Of a DNA stretch of 19,853 nt, positions 1 through 7,445 are shown piece by piece. Origin of the DNA: an uncultured Clostridia bacterium (lineage in GTDB: Bacteria > Bacillota > Clostridia > Oscillospirales > Oscillospiraceae); the NCBI GenBank assembly GCA_945926565.1, contig CAMELY010000009.1, positions 1 through 19,853 on the forward strand, given 5' to 3'. Positions within the stretch are counted from its first letter, which is position 1, and every line of letters starts with the position of its first letter. The notes beneath the pieces are model-generated. The model was not told where the DNA came from. It ran no database searches and worked only from the letters and a program-made list of their open reading frames with translations. The position numbers were made by a program, and so were the translations under genes.

Positions 1-1887
1 GGTCTTGACGTTGAAGTACCGGAAGGCCTTGTCGTCCAGCTCGATGGTGACCTGTTTGCTCTCACCCGCCTTGAGGAACACCTTCTGAAAGCCCTTGAGC
101 TCCTTGACCGGGCGGTAGACCCCCTTGCACTGGGCGGAGACATAGAGCTGCGCCACCTCGGCGCCGTCCCGGTCGCCGGTGTTGGTCAGGGTGAAGGTGG
201 CCTTCTTGTCGGTGACCTTCAGGTCGCTGTAGGCGAAAGTGGTATAGCTCAGGCCATAGCCAAAGGGGAAGAGCACAGGGACATTGGCGGTCTCAAAATA
301 CCGGTAGCCGATGTACAGGCCCTCCCGATACTCCACTGTCCGCTCCTTGGCGGGGAAATAGGGGGCGGAGGGCACATCCTCATAGGAGATGGGATAGGTC
401 TCAGACAGCTTGCCGGAGGGGTTCACGTCGCCCAGAATCACCTTCAGGACGGCGGAGGCCCCCGCCTGGCCGCAGAGGTAGCCGTGAACCAGGCCCTTGC
501 ACTGATCCAGCCAGGGCATCTCCACCGCAGAGCCGGCGGACATGACCACGATGACGTTGGCATTGGCCTGGCTGACCGCTCCCAGCAGCTCCACCTGGCT
601 CTGGGGCAGCTTCATGTGGGAGCGATCCAGGCCCTCAGACTCGGAGATCTCGTCCAGGCCCAGGTACAGCAGGACATAGTCCGCCTGCTTGGCCAGCTCC
701 GCTGCGGCGGCGACCATGGCGGGGTCGCCCTTGCCCACACGGGGATAGCCCTTCTCAAAGCCAACCACGTTCAGGTCGAAGTTTCCGATGACTCCCATGG
801 TGGAGTCCAGCTTGGTGGGATTGACCACAGAGGAGCCCGCGCCCTGATACCGGGGGGTGTCAGCGAAGTCGCCGATCACAGCCACCTTGGCGCCCTTGGC
901 CAGGGGCAGGATATTGCCCTCGTTCTTCAGCAGCACCACAGACTGCTCACTGGCCTTCATGGCCATGGCATGGTGGGCCTCCACGTCGAACTGACTGCCC
1001 TTGACGGCGTCGCAGGCGGCCCGGGTGGCCAGCACCACGTCCAGCAGCTCGTCCACCCGCTGGTCTACCTCCCGCTCGGCGATGCGGCCGTCGTAAATGG
1101 CCTTGACCAGCTGATTGCCGGAGTCGCCGGCAGTGGTGGGCATCTCCAGGTTGGCGCCGGCACGGACGCCGTCGGTGTAGTCGTTGCAGGAGCCCCAGTC
1201 GGAGACCACGAAGCCGTCGAAGCCCCACTCGTCCCGGAGGATCTCCTGGAGCAGGTGGGCGTTCTCGTTGGCGTACACCCCGTTGATCATGTTGTAGGCG
1301 GACATGATGCTCTTGGGCTTGGCCTCCTTCACCGCGATCTCAAAGGCGGTGAGGTAGATCTCCCGGAAGGTGCGCTCGTCCACCACGGAATCGGAGGCCT
1401 GACGGCGCAGCTCAGTGTTGTTGGCGGCAAAGTGCTTGGGGCAGGCGGAGACGCCCTTGGACTGGATGCCCCGGATGTAGCCGGCGGCGATTTTGCCCGC
1501 CAGATAGGGATCCTCGCTGAAATACTCGAAGTTCCGGCCGCAGAGAGGGGAGCGCTTCATGTTCATGCCGGGGCCCAGCAGGACGCTCACGTTCTGCACA
1601 GCCGCCTCCTCGCCCAGGCAGCGGCCCAGCTCCTCGCCCAGCTCCGGATCCCAGGAGTTGGCCATGGTGGCCGCCGTGGGGAAGCAGGTGGCGGGGACAG
1701 AGCCGTTCAGGCCCAGCTGGTCGCCGGCGCCCTCCTGCTTGCGGATGCCGTGAGGGCCGTCGGAGAGGGTGATGGACGGCACACCGGCGTGTTCTACCGT
1801 ACGGGTCGTCCAGAAGTCCTTGCCGGAGAGAAAATAGCACTTCTCCTCCAGCGTCATTTTTGAGATGATATCCTGGTGTTTCAGCAT
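1..1887 (-). CDS. Glycoside hydrolase family 3 beta-glucosidase-like enzyme, canonical domain order (3' end outside window)
   Basis: Likely hydrolyses terminal beta-linked glucose or related sugars from oligosaccharides by a retaining mechanism. The 629 visible residues show the usual order. A TIM barrel (about 1-300) carries SDGPHG, the KHF substrate-binding motif and the nucleophile motif VVSDWG, with Asp at residue 230. An alpha/beta/alpha sandwich (about 314-520) follows, with VVLLKNEGNILPL and an ESEGLDR segment. FPFGYGLSYT near residue 540 leads into an FnIII-like domain that runs off the window. The start ATG follows GAGGAGG by a good distance. No signal peptide or membrane segment is visible, so a cytoplasmic enzyme acting on imported sugars is inferred. 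It lies 178 bp downstream of a second, permuted GH3 gene on the same strand and has no clear promoter of its own. It may be read through from that gene across a hairpin-rich gap. The family is secure; the exact substrate is not readable from sequence. Confidence 0.93.
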   Translation of the reverse strand, partial: MLKHQDIISKMTLEEKCYFLSGKDFWTTRTVEHAGVPSITLSDGPHGIRKQEGAGDQLGLNGSVPATCFPTAATMANSWDPELGEELGRCLGEEAAVQNVSVLLGPGMNMKRSPLCGRNFEYFSEDPYLAGKIAAGYIRGIQSKGVSACPKHFAANNTELRRQASDSVVDERTFREIYLTAFEIAVKEAKPKSIMSAYNMINGVYANENAHLLQEILRDEWGFDGFVVSDWGSCNDYTDGVRAGANLEMPTTAGDSGNQLVKAIYDGRIAEREVDQRVDELLDVVLATRAACDAVKGSQFDVEAHHAMAMKASEQSVVLLKNEGNILPLAKGAKVAVIGDFADTPRYQGAGSSVVNPTKLDSTMGVIGNFDLNVVGFEKGYPRVGKGDPAMVAAAAELAKQADYVLLYLGLDEISESEGLDRSHMKLPQSQVELLGAVSQANANVIVVMSAGSAVEMPWLDQCKGLVHGYLCGQAGASAVLKVILGDVNPSGKLSETYPISYEDVPSAPYFPAKERTVEYREGLYIGYRYFETANVPVLFPFGYGLSYTTFAYSDLKVTDKKATFTLTNTGDRDGAEVAQLYVSAQCKGVYRPVKELKGFQKVFLKAGESKQVTIELDDKAFRYFNVKT

Positions 1888-1928
1888 AAGGTCCTCCTCA
1901 TAGTCCAATCGCTTCTGTTTTCTTCTCA

Positions 1929-2032
1929 GGACAGATGTTCAGTCTGTCCAAAAGGCCCGCAGGCGGGCCGCTTGGACAGGCCCCCATCCGGATCGGATGG
2001 GGGGTCAGCTCCCCGGCAGAGCCGGGGAGCTG
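1929..2032 (-). promoter_or_regulatory. Array of four inverted repeats between the two GH3 genes (possible terminator/attenuator)
   Basis: Four stem-loops sit in the 178-bp gap. They are GGACAGA/TCTGTCC (1929-1949), TGTCCAA/TTGGACA enclosing GGCCCG/CGGGCC (1946-1978), CCCCCATCCG/CGGATGGGGG (1981-2003) and a 12-bp stem CAGCTCCCCGGC/GCCGGGGAGCTG with loop AGA (2006-2032). On the minus strand the GC hairpin is followed by CCTTTTGG, a weak U-tract. The TGTCC arm at 1945-1949 can pair with either neighbour, so the first two structures exclude each other. Partial termination or mRNA processing between the two hydrolase messages is inferred. A mobile intergenic repeat is an alternative. Confidence 0.6.
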
Positions 2033-2065
2033 AGCTGTCAGGAAGCGGGCTCTACCTGTCTTCTC

Positions 2066-5011
2066 TTACTGGACGCTCTTCTTCCGCTTGAGGAAGTTGC
2101 GAACCAGCAGAACCTCCCAGAGGACCAGAACCACGGCAACAGCGATGTTGACGGTGTTCAGAATGGTCTCCCACTGGTTGGGCTGGGTAGCCTTGGCAAT
2201 GCCCTCATCGCTGTAGGCGCGGCTGTTGACCACGGTGTACAGGATGTTCTTGGTGGCAGTGCGCATAGCCTGCTGGGCGCCGTTGGTCTCACGGAACGCA
2301 ACCTGGCTGGTCTCGGTGGGATAGTTGACCAGGCAGAAGTCGTTGCCGTTGCGGATGCCCTGGTCGGCGTTCATGTAGCCATAAACGCCGAAGTAGTCGG
2401 TCAGAACCATGCCCACGAAGCCCCACTCGCCGCGCAGAACGTTCTGGAGCAGGGCGCTGGAGCCGCCGGCCCAGCGGTTGCCGATGTAGTTGAAGGAGGA
2501 CATGACCGCGTGGCAGTCGGCGTCCTTCACGCACATCTCGAAGGGCTTCAGGTAGATCTCACGGATGGCCTGCTCGGTGGACCAGGTGCACATCATGCCG
2601 CAGCGGTTGCACTCCTGATCGTTCAGGGCAAAGTGCTTCATGTAGGCATAGACGCCGTACTCCTGAGCGCCGGCGACGGCGTTGGAGGCCATAATGCCGG
2701 ACAGGACGCCGTCCTCAGAGTAATACTCGAAGTTACGGCCGGCGAAGGCGTTGCGGTGGATGTTCATGGCGGGAGCGTACCAGCCGGAGGTATCCATCTG
2801 GTCAGCCATCTTGCCGATGCTGGCGCCGAAATCGCGGGCGATCTGCTCGTTCCAGGTGGCGGCGATCATCACGGCGGCGGGGAAGCCCACGGAGCCCTGC
2901 TTGGTGAAGTTGTTGTTGATGGAGGCAGGGCCGTCGCAGTCATTGGTGCGATACTTGTCGATGGAGTCGATCGCCAGAGTCTGATAGCCGCCCAGGGCGA
3001 TCAGGTTGCCCATCTCCTCGATGGTGAGCTGATCCAGCAGCTGATCCCACTTGGCATCGTTGTAATCCAGGCCCCGCAGATCCACCAGCTTAATGCCGTT
3101 CTTGGCGCCGGTGGTGATGGGCGCGGCGTCAGCGTCCTCCTCGGCAGCCACAACCTCAGGACTCAGATAGTTGCTGACATTGTAGAAGCCGGCCTTGGAC
3201 TCCTCAGACATGGAGTAGTTGGCGGGAGCGGCAGTGGCCTCAGCGTAGTTGGCGAAGTGGTCGGCACGGGACAGATAGGTAGCAGTGCCCCGGGCATAGT
3301 CAAACTGGTTGACAGCGGCGGTCGCATCGCTCTCGCGCTTGTTGTCCGCGCCGTAGGTGATGGTGCTCTCCACCGTGTAGGTCTGGGAGGCGATCACGTT
3401 GTGGGAGTCGGAGTTAATGGAGATGATGTAGTCGCCGGCCTCCAGCACATAGCACTGGGCGTTCCGGTCGTCGTAGGAAGCCATATCCTCGGCGTCAATG
3501 CTGAAGGAGATGGTCTGGGAGGCGCCGGGCTCCAGGACATCGGTCTTGGCCAGGTCGATCAGGTTGGCGGAAGCCTTCTCAATGCCGCCGTTGGTGTAGG
3601 GAGGATTGTAATAGACCTCCACCACGTCCTTGCCGGCCACGGAGCCGGTGTTGGTAACGGTGACGTCGAAGCTCAGCTTGCCGTCGGCCTCGGTGATGGC
3701 GCTCATCTCCTGAGAGAAGGAGGTGTAGGACAGGCCATAGCCGAAGGGATACTGGACGGTGGCGTCATAGTCGATGGCGCCCTCGGCAGCGGCGGTCTCA
3801 TAGAACTTGTAGCCCACATAGATGCTCTCCACATAGTTGACGAAGGAGGGCACGGTGTAGATAACGGTGTCGGAGCCCCACATGCTGGTCTCATAGGTGA
3901 ACTCATCCATGTTGTCATAGACGAAGTTGCCAAAGTTGTTCCAGGTGGGCGTGGCGGTCAGGTCATACACGAAGGTGTCAATCAGCTTGCCGGAGGGGTT
4001 GGCCTGGCCGGAGACCAGCTTGCCGAAGCCGGTGAAGCCGGCCTGGCCGGTACCGGCGCACCAGATGGCGCCCTTGATCTGGGGATAGTCCTCAATGAAG
4101 CCCAGCTCGAAGGGGTTGGCGCCGTTGTAGACCAGGATGACCTTGTCGAAGTTGGAGCAGACCAGGTCGATCATCTCTTCCTCGCGGTTGGACAGCTGCA
4201 GGAAGTGATCGCCCTCGTCCCAGTCGTTGCCCTCGTTGAGGGAGTCGTCATAGACGCCGGCGAAGTAGGTGTCGCCGCTGCCCTGGGTGGCCCAGGAGCC
4301 GTCCACAACGGCGGTCATATCGGTGGGCAGGTCAGCGCCCTCGCCGCCGACACGGGTGATGACGACCATAGCGGTATCGGAGAAGGCCTTGGCGTTGCTG
4401 ATCAGCTCATCGCTGTACAGGCTGACGTTGGGCTCGGGGAGGGTCCAGTCCTGGGCCCACATGCCCACGGTGGGACGGTCGGGCTTGTAAGCGGTGTAGA
4501 AATCGGTCAGCTCGGTGTTGGTCTCGATGCCGGCGTCGTTCAGGCCCTGGAGCAGGGTCACGGTGGGATAGGCCGCATTCAGCGCACCGGAGCCGGTGCC
4601 GCCGTAGCAGGGGTTGGTGGAGGCCCAGCCGAAGACGTTCAGCTTGCCGCCGGTGACAGGCAGGATGTTGTCCTCATCCTCCAGCAGCACGATGCCCTCC
4701 TCAGCGACCTCGGCGACCAGCTGGGTGGCCTCTGCAGTGGTGGCCTCGTCAATCTTGCTGACAGGCTTGCCGGCAACAGAGGTGAGCAGAGTGGCCATGG
4801 GGCCGGTGCAGATCAGATTGACAATGATCAGCACTGCCAGAACCAGGGCAACACCCGCTTCGCCGCGGATCAGTCTCTTCATGGCCTTGGGCAGCTTTCT
4901 GACCGCAATCATGACAATGATTGCAATCACAAGCGCAGCCGCAATGCCGATCAGATGACCGGAGATTTGGTTGACGACGTTCATGACGTCAGCCATGTTG
5001 ATGCTTAGCAT
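2066..5011 (-). CDS. Circularly permuted, membrane-anchored glycoside hydrolase family 3 protein
   Basis: A 981-residue GH3 enzyme with reversed domain order. After two hydrophobic segments (about 19-37 and 52-70) comes the alpha/beta/alpha sandwich with GIVLLEDEDNILPV (about 106-119) and GGEG (Glu224). YPFGYGLSYTSF (about 419-430) and an FnIII-like domain (about 435-545) follow. The TIM barrel (about 640-940) carries NDCDGP, NFEYYSED, YMKHFALND and VLTDYFG, where Asp872 is the expected nucleophile. A last hydrophobic helix (about 949-970) ends in a basic tail, RNFLKRKKSVQ. Permuted GH3 enzymes are known from rumen Clostridia such as Ruminococcus albus. Membrane helices at both termini suggest tethering to the outer face of the membrane. 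The ATG at 5011 was chosen over an in-frame one at 5068 because AGAGGAGG lies just upstream and the 5068 start would sit on the predicted -10 box. Catalytic parts look complete; the substrate is unknown. Confidence 0.93.
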   Translation of the reverse strand: MLSINMADVMNVVNQISGHLIGIAAALVIAIIVMIAVRKLPKAMKRLIRGEAGVALVLAVLIIVNLICTGPMATLLTSVAGKPVSKIDEATTAEATQLVAEVAEEGIVLLEDEDNILPVTGGKLNVFGWASTNPCYGGTGSGALNAAYPTVTLLQGLNDAGIETNTELTDFYTAYKPDRPTVGMWAQDWTLPEPNVSLYSDELISNAKAFSDTAMVVITRVGGEGADLPTDMTAVVDGSWATQGSGDTYFAGVYDDSLNEGNDWDEGDHFLQLSNREEEMIDLVCSNFDKVILVYNGANPFELGFIEDYPQIKGAIWCAGTGQAGFTGFGKLVSGQANPSGKLIDTFVYDLTATPTWNNFGNFVYDNMDEFTYETSMWGSDTVIYTVPSFVNYVESIYVGYKFYETAAAEGAIDYDATVQYPFGYGLSYTSFSQEMSAITEADGKLSFDVTVTNTGSVAGKDVVEVYYNPPYTNGGIEKASANLIDLAKTDVLEPGASQTISFSIDAEDMASYDDRNAQCYVLEAGDYIISINSDSHNVIASQTYTVESTITYGADNKRESDATAAVNQFDYARGTATYLSRADHFANYAEATAAPANYSMSEESKAGFYNVSNYLSPEVVAAEEDADAAPITTGAKNGIKLVDLRGLDYNDAKWDQLLDQLTIEEMGNLIALGGYQTLAIDSIDKYRTNDCDGPASINNNFTKQGSVGFPAAVMIAATWNEQIARDFGASIGKMADQMDTSGWYAPAMNIHRNAFAGRNFEYYSEDGVLSGIMASNAVAGAQEYGVYAYMKHFALNDQECNRCGMMCTWSTEQAIREIYLKPFEMCVKDADCHAVMSSFNYIGNRWAGGSSALLQNVLRGEWGFVGMVLTDYFGVYGYMNADQGIRNGNDFCLVNYPTETSQVAFRETNGAQQAMRTATKNILYTVVNSRAYSDEGIAKATQPNQWETILNTVNIAVAVVLVLWEVLLVRNFLKRKKSVQ

Positions 5012-5058
5012 TTGTTTTCCTCCTCTTTTTTGTAAAGTTGCTTTCCTAAGCTTTTTAA

Positions 5059-5087
5059 AGTATACCATACATTCTCTTTGCAGAAAA
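5059..5087 (-). promoter_or_regulatory. Promoter of the permuted GH3 gene (extended -10, weak -35)
   Basis: On the minus strand TGGTATACT (5059-5067) gives an extended -10 with TATACT. The hexamer 17 bp upstream is TTTTCT, a poor -35. This pattern is typical of activator-dependent promoters. It lies about 50 bp upstream of the start codon in an AT-rich stretch that contrasts with the GC-rich surroundings. Confidence 0.6.
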
Positions 5088-5097
5088 GTACTTTTTC

Positions 5098-5127
5098 ACA
5101 AACTGACGGTTTCCCAGCACAAATTGC
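5098..5127 (-). promoter_or_regulatory. Putative LytTR response-regulator binding site (direct repeat)
   Basis: On the minus strand GCAATTTGT (5119-5127) and TCAGTTTGT (5098-5106) form a direct repeat, 21 bp start to start and separated by 12 bp. TCAGTTTGT fits the LytTR consensus [TA][AC][CA]GTTN[AG][TG] fully; the other copy fits partly. LytTR dimers are known to bind such pairs 12-13 bp apart just upstream of -35. A LytTR regulator is encoded about 1.5 kb upstream, so activation of the GH3 gene is plausible but inferred. Confidence 0.4.
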
Positions 5128-5128
5128 A

Positions 5129-5150
5129 GTGCAATATTAATGTATTGCAC
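5129..5150. repeat. AT-rich inverted repeat GTGCAAT/ATTGCAC
   Basis: GTGCAAT and ATTGCAC (7-bp arms, 8-nt spacer ATTAATGT) lie between the kinase terminator and the GH3 promoter. The GTGCAA word recurs nearby in the terminator loop (5171-5176) and, inverted, as TTGTGC near 5117-5122. It could be an operator half-site family or simply part of the structured intergenic region. Confidence 0.35.
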
Positions 5151-5191
5151 AAAAAATCCCGGACGGTTTTGTGCAACTTTACCGTCCGGGA
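5151..5191 (-). terminator. Rho-independent terminator of the two-component operon
   Basis: TCCCGGACGGT (5157-5167) and ACCGTCCGGGA (5181-5191) form an 11-bp perfect stem with a 13-nt loop. Read on the minus strand the stem is followed directly by TTTTTT (5151-5156). It starts 9 bp after the kinase stop codon, so it should end the regulator-kinase message before the GH3 gene. Confidence 0.9.
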
Positions 5192-5199
5192 TGAATGAC

Positions 5200-6543
5200 T
5201 TATTTTCGCTCTTCTCTGCCGGCCGGCAGAGGGATGAGGATTTTCAGATGGAACCAGTGGTTCTCCGTGGTGATGCCTACCGTGCCTCCGTACCGCTCGG
5301 CAGAGTATCGGATGCTCTTGACGCCGAAGCCGTGGAATTTGTCGTCCCCCTTGGTACTCACCGGCAGTCCGTTCTCAAACTTCAGCTCGCCGCCGTAGTA
5401 GTTCTCCACCTGGATGAGCAGAAAGCCCTTCTGACCGGAGACGGACAGATGGATCAGCCGCTGTTCCTTGTCCTTGAGCTGCAGCACCGACTCGATGGCG
5501 TTGTCCAGCGCGTTTCCGAAGATGGTGCAGATATCCATCACGTCCATGAAGTCCAGCAGCGTGCCGTCGGCCACGCAGGTGAGGTTGATCTGGTGCTTCT
5601 GGCAGTACAGGCTCTTGCCGGTGAGAACAGTGTCCAGCACCGAGTTCCCCGTCTTGTTCTGGGCCTCATAGGCGGCGATGTCGCTCTCCATAGCGTCCAG
5701 CCACTCACCCCGCCGCCGGGCGTCCGGCTCCGCACGGAGGGCGGCAATCTGGTGCTTCAGGTCGTGGTACTTCCGGTTGATGACCTCAATGCTCTCCCGG
5801 GACTGGCGGTATTGGACATACTGGGTCTCCAGCACGTTGTGGATGGCATCCAGCTCATACTTCATGTGCAGCTCCCGGTGCTGAATGTGGAAGGCGTAGA
5901 GGATGGCGACGCCCCCCAAATCCACCAGGGTGCGAATATTGTAGATCTCCGTGGTGAACTGGCTGGTAAAAGGGGTATTTGCATCCACAAAGCTGAGATT
6001 GCTGACGGTAAAGGCCAGCACGCCGATGGCCAGCACCGACAGGAAGGTCCGCGGGCGGACGGGGTCGCAGCGCCCGTCGTCGTTGTAGCGCCGCTCCAGC
6101 CACCACTGGACGGCAAACACCGCCAGAAAGACCAGCGACGCCGAAATCAGATTGCCGTAGCGCTGCCCATCCCCCGTCAGATATTTGGAGTAGAAATAGT
6201 AGAGCTGCCAGCTGAGGGATGCAGCCAGCTCGGAGACCAGAAAGGCCCGGACACAGCAATAGCCGGCGCTGAGCGGAGACAGGTCACAGCAGGCACAGAG
6301 GATGCCGTACATAATCGCCATGGCCCCCACCATGCTGGGAATCCAGAAGGCCACCGGCAGATCGTCCGTCAAGGTCAGCTCCAGGCTGAGGGCCGCCAGC
6401 CCCGCCGCCGCCGTCAGCACAAGCTGAATCCCCTTGAGCCGCCGCTGATGATTGAGCACCTGGACAAAAACCATGATGCTCAGCCACTCCGCCACTGCGG
6501 TGTAGATCCGGGGGATGGTCGGCAAACTGGTCATCTCATTCAT
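5200..6543 (-). CDS. GHKL (AgrC-type) sensor histidine kinase
   Basis: A 447-residue membrane sensor kinase, partner of the LytTR regulator just upstream. The N-terminal 220 residues are largely hydrophobic and look like about six membrane helices. A helical dimerisation segment follows, carrying the H-box KYHDLKHQ with the likely phospho-acceptor His260. The C-terminal ATPase domain has the N-box FGNALDNAIES (Asn344, Asn348) and the G-box HGFGVKSI (404-411). No DxGxG-type box of classical kinases is needed in this family. The ATG at 6543 overlaps the regulator stop as ATGA, a translational-coupling arrangement, so longer in-frame starts inside the regulator gene are rejected. Agr-type kinases usually sense peptides. 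No precursor peptide or AgrB-like protease was found here, so the signal is unknown. Confidence 0.92.
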   Translation of the reverse strand: MNEMTSLPTIPRIYTAVAEWLSIMVFVQVLNHQRRLKGIQLVLTAAAGLAALSLELTLTDDLPVAFWIPSMVGAMAIMYGILCACCDLSPLSAGYCCVRAFLVSELAASLSWQLYYFYSKYLTGDGQRYGNLISASLVFLAVFAVQWWLERRYNDDGRCDPVRPRTFLSVLAIGVLAFTVSNLSFVDANTPFTSQFTTEIYNIRTLVDLGGVAILYAFHIQHRELHMKYELDAIHNVLETQYVQYRQSRESIEVINRKYHDLKHQIAALRAEPDARRRGEWLDAMESDIAAYEAQNKTGNSVLDTVLTGKSLYCQKHQINLTCVADGTLLDFMDVMDICTIFGNALDNAIESVLQLKDKEQRLIHLSVSGQKGFLLIQVENYYGGELKFENGLPVSTKGDDKFHGFGVKSIRYSAERYGGTVGITTENHWFHLKILIPLPAGREERK

Positions 6544-7250
6544 TTGGTTCGCCCACCCATATAGTTGGCCAGCGCCTCCATAAAGGGATTCTTTCGTCCC
6601 CGGCTGATGAGCAGCTGCTCCTCTCCCAGCAGGGCGCAGCCGTCCTGAATCCCGTCCACATAGTCCAGATTGAGCAGATAGCCCTTGTTGCAGCGGCAAA
6701 AGCCGTACTGCTCCAGCAGATCCTCCATCTCCTTCATGGTGCCGCTGGAGACAATCTCCTCCCGCTTCAGGTGGAAGATCAGGGTATGTCCCCGGCTCTC
6801 CACATAGCGTATCTGGCTCACGTCCAGCTTTTGGGCGCCTCCCTTGACCGGGATGGTCAGGTAGTGGGTGCGCTGCCGCCTCAGCCGGTCAGACGCCCGG
6901 TCCATCCGCTGCGAGAACGCAAAGTAGGTCACCGGCTTGAGCACATAGTCCAGGGCGTCCACCGCATAACCCCGAATGGCGTATTGGGCCATATTGGTGA
7001 TAAAGATGATCATGACCTCCGGATCCTGGCGGCGGATCAGCTCGGCGGCGGTCATGCCGTCCATCTCCTTGAGCTGGATGTCCATCAGGATGATATCATA
7101 CTCCGGCCGGTAGCCCCGCACCAGCTCCTCCCCGTCGGAAAACACCCGGCTCTTGATCTCACATCCCCGCTCCTGTCCGTAGCGCAGGAGAAAACGCTCC
7201 AGCTCCTGTACGCTCTCGGCCTCGTCCTCTACAATCGCGATCCGAATCAC
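6540..7250 (-). CDS. LytTR-family response regulator (AgrA/LytR type)
   Basis: A 236-residue two-domain regulator. The receiver domain (1-120) has the acidic pair VEDE (residues 7-10), phospho-acceptor Asp57 in ILMDIQL, Thr85 in FITN and Lys105 in LKP. The LytTR DNA-binding domain (about 130-232) includes the IRYVESRGH and FCRCNKGYLLNLDYV segments typical of the fold. The start is GTG at 7250, preceded by GGGGAGGAG at good spacing; the nearby ATG at 7255 runs into a stop after one codon. It is the first gene of a two-gene operon with the kinase (4-bp overlap) and has a consensus promoter. Candidate target sites lie upstream of the permuted GH3 gene. The divergent peptidase genes are other possible targets, although no clear LytTR repeat was seen in front of them. 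Confidence 0.94.
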   Translation of the reverse strand: MIRIAIVEDEAESVQELERFLLRYGQERGCEIKSRVFSDGEELVRGYRPEYDIILMDIQLKEMDGMTAAELIRRQDPEVMIIFITNMAQYAIRGYAVDALDYVLKPVTYFAFSQRMDRASDRLRRQRTHYLTIPVKGGAQKLDVSQIRYVESRGHTLIFHLKREEIVSSGTMKEMEDLLEQYGFCRCNKGYLLNLDYVDGIQDGCALLGEEQLLISRGRKNPFMEALANYMGGRTK

Positions 7251-7295
7251 ACCATCACTCCTCCCCGCTGTTTTTGCCCGTTTCTCTTAAGAATG

Positions 7296-7324
7296 ATTAT
7301 ACCCGCCCAGACCATATCTGTCAA
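7296..7324 (-). promoter_or_regulatory. Consensus housekeeping promoter of the two-component operon
   Basis: On the minus strand TTGACA (7319-7324) and TATAAT (7296-7301) are separated by exactly 17 bp. All 12 positions match the vegetative sigma factor consensus. It lies about 45 bp upstream of the GTG start, so strong constitutive expression of the operon is expected. Confidence 0.9.
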
Positions 7325-7445
7325 AATATTCTTCCAATTCTCTCCCATTTTTGGCCTTCGATGTATTTTTGATACAGAAAAGAGGACTGATCCGATGCAT
7401 CATCGGGCCATACTGGTTCCATCCCATCCGAAAGGACCGATTCTC

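Noticed and set aside
484..1863. 459-codon plus-strand open frame opposite the first GH3 gene
   Set aside because: Antisense shadow of the catalytic domain; no ribosome site or domain.
1997..5008. 1003-codon plus-strand open frame opposite the permuted GH3 gene
   Set aside because: Mirror of a well-supported gene. High GC at third codon positions removes stops on the opposite strand, and the product is Gly/Val/His-rich without any recognisable domain.
5012..5199. Search for an autoinducer-type peptide gene near the AgrC/LytTR-like pair
   Set aside because: No short frame with a ribosome site and suitable peptide was found here or in the 7251-7445 gap.
6771..7445. Long upstream extension of the first C39-like peptidase frame
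   Set aside because: It crosses the antisense response-regulator gene and its promoter. The paralogue alignment and AAGGA ribosome site fix the start at 7446.
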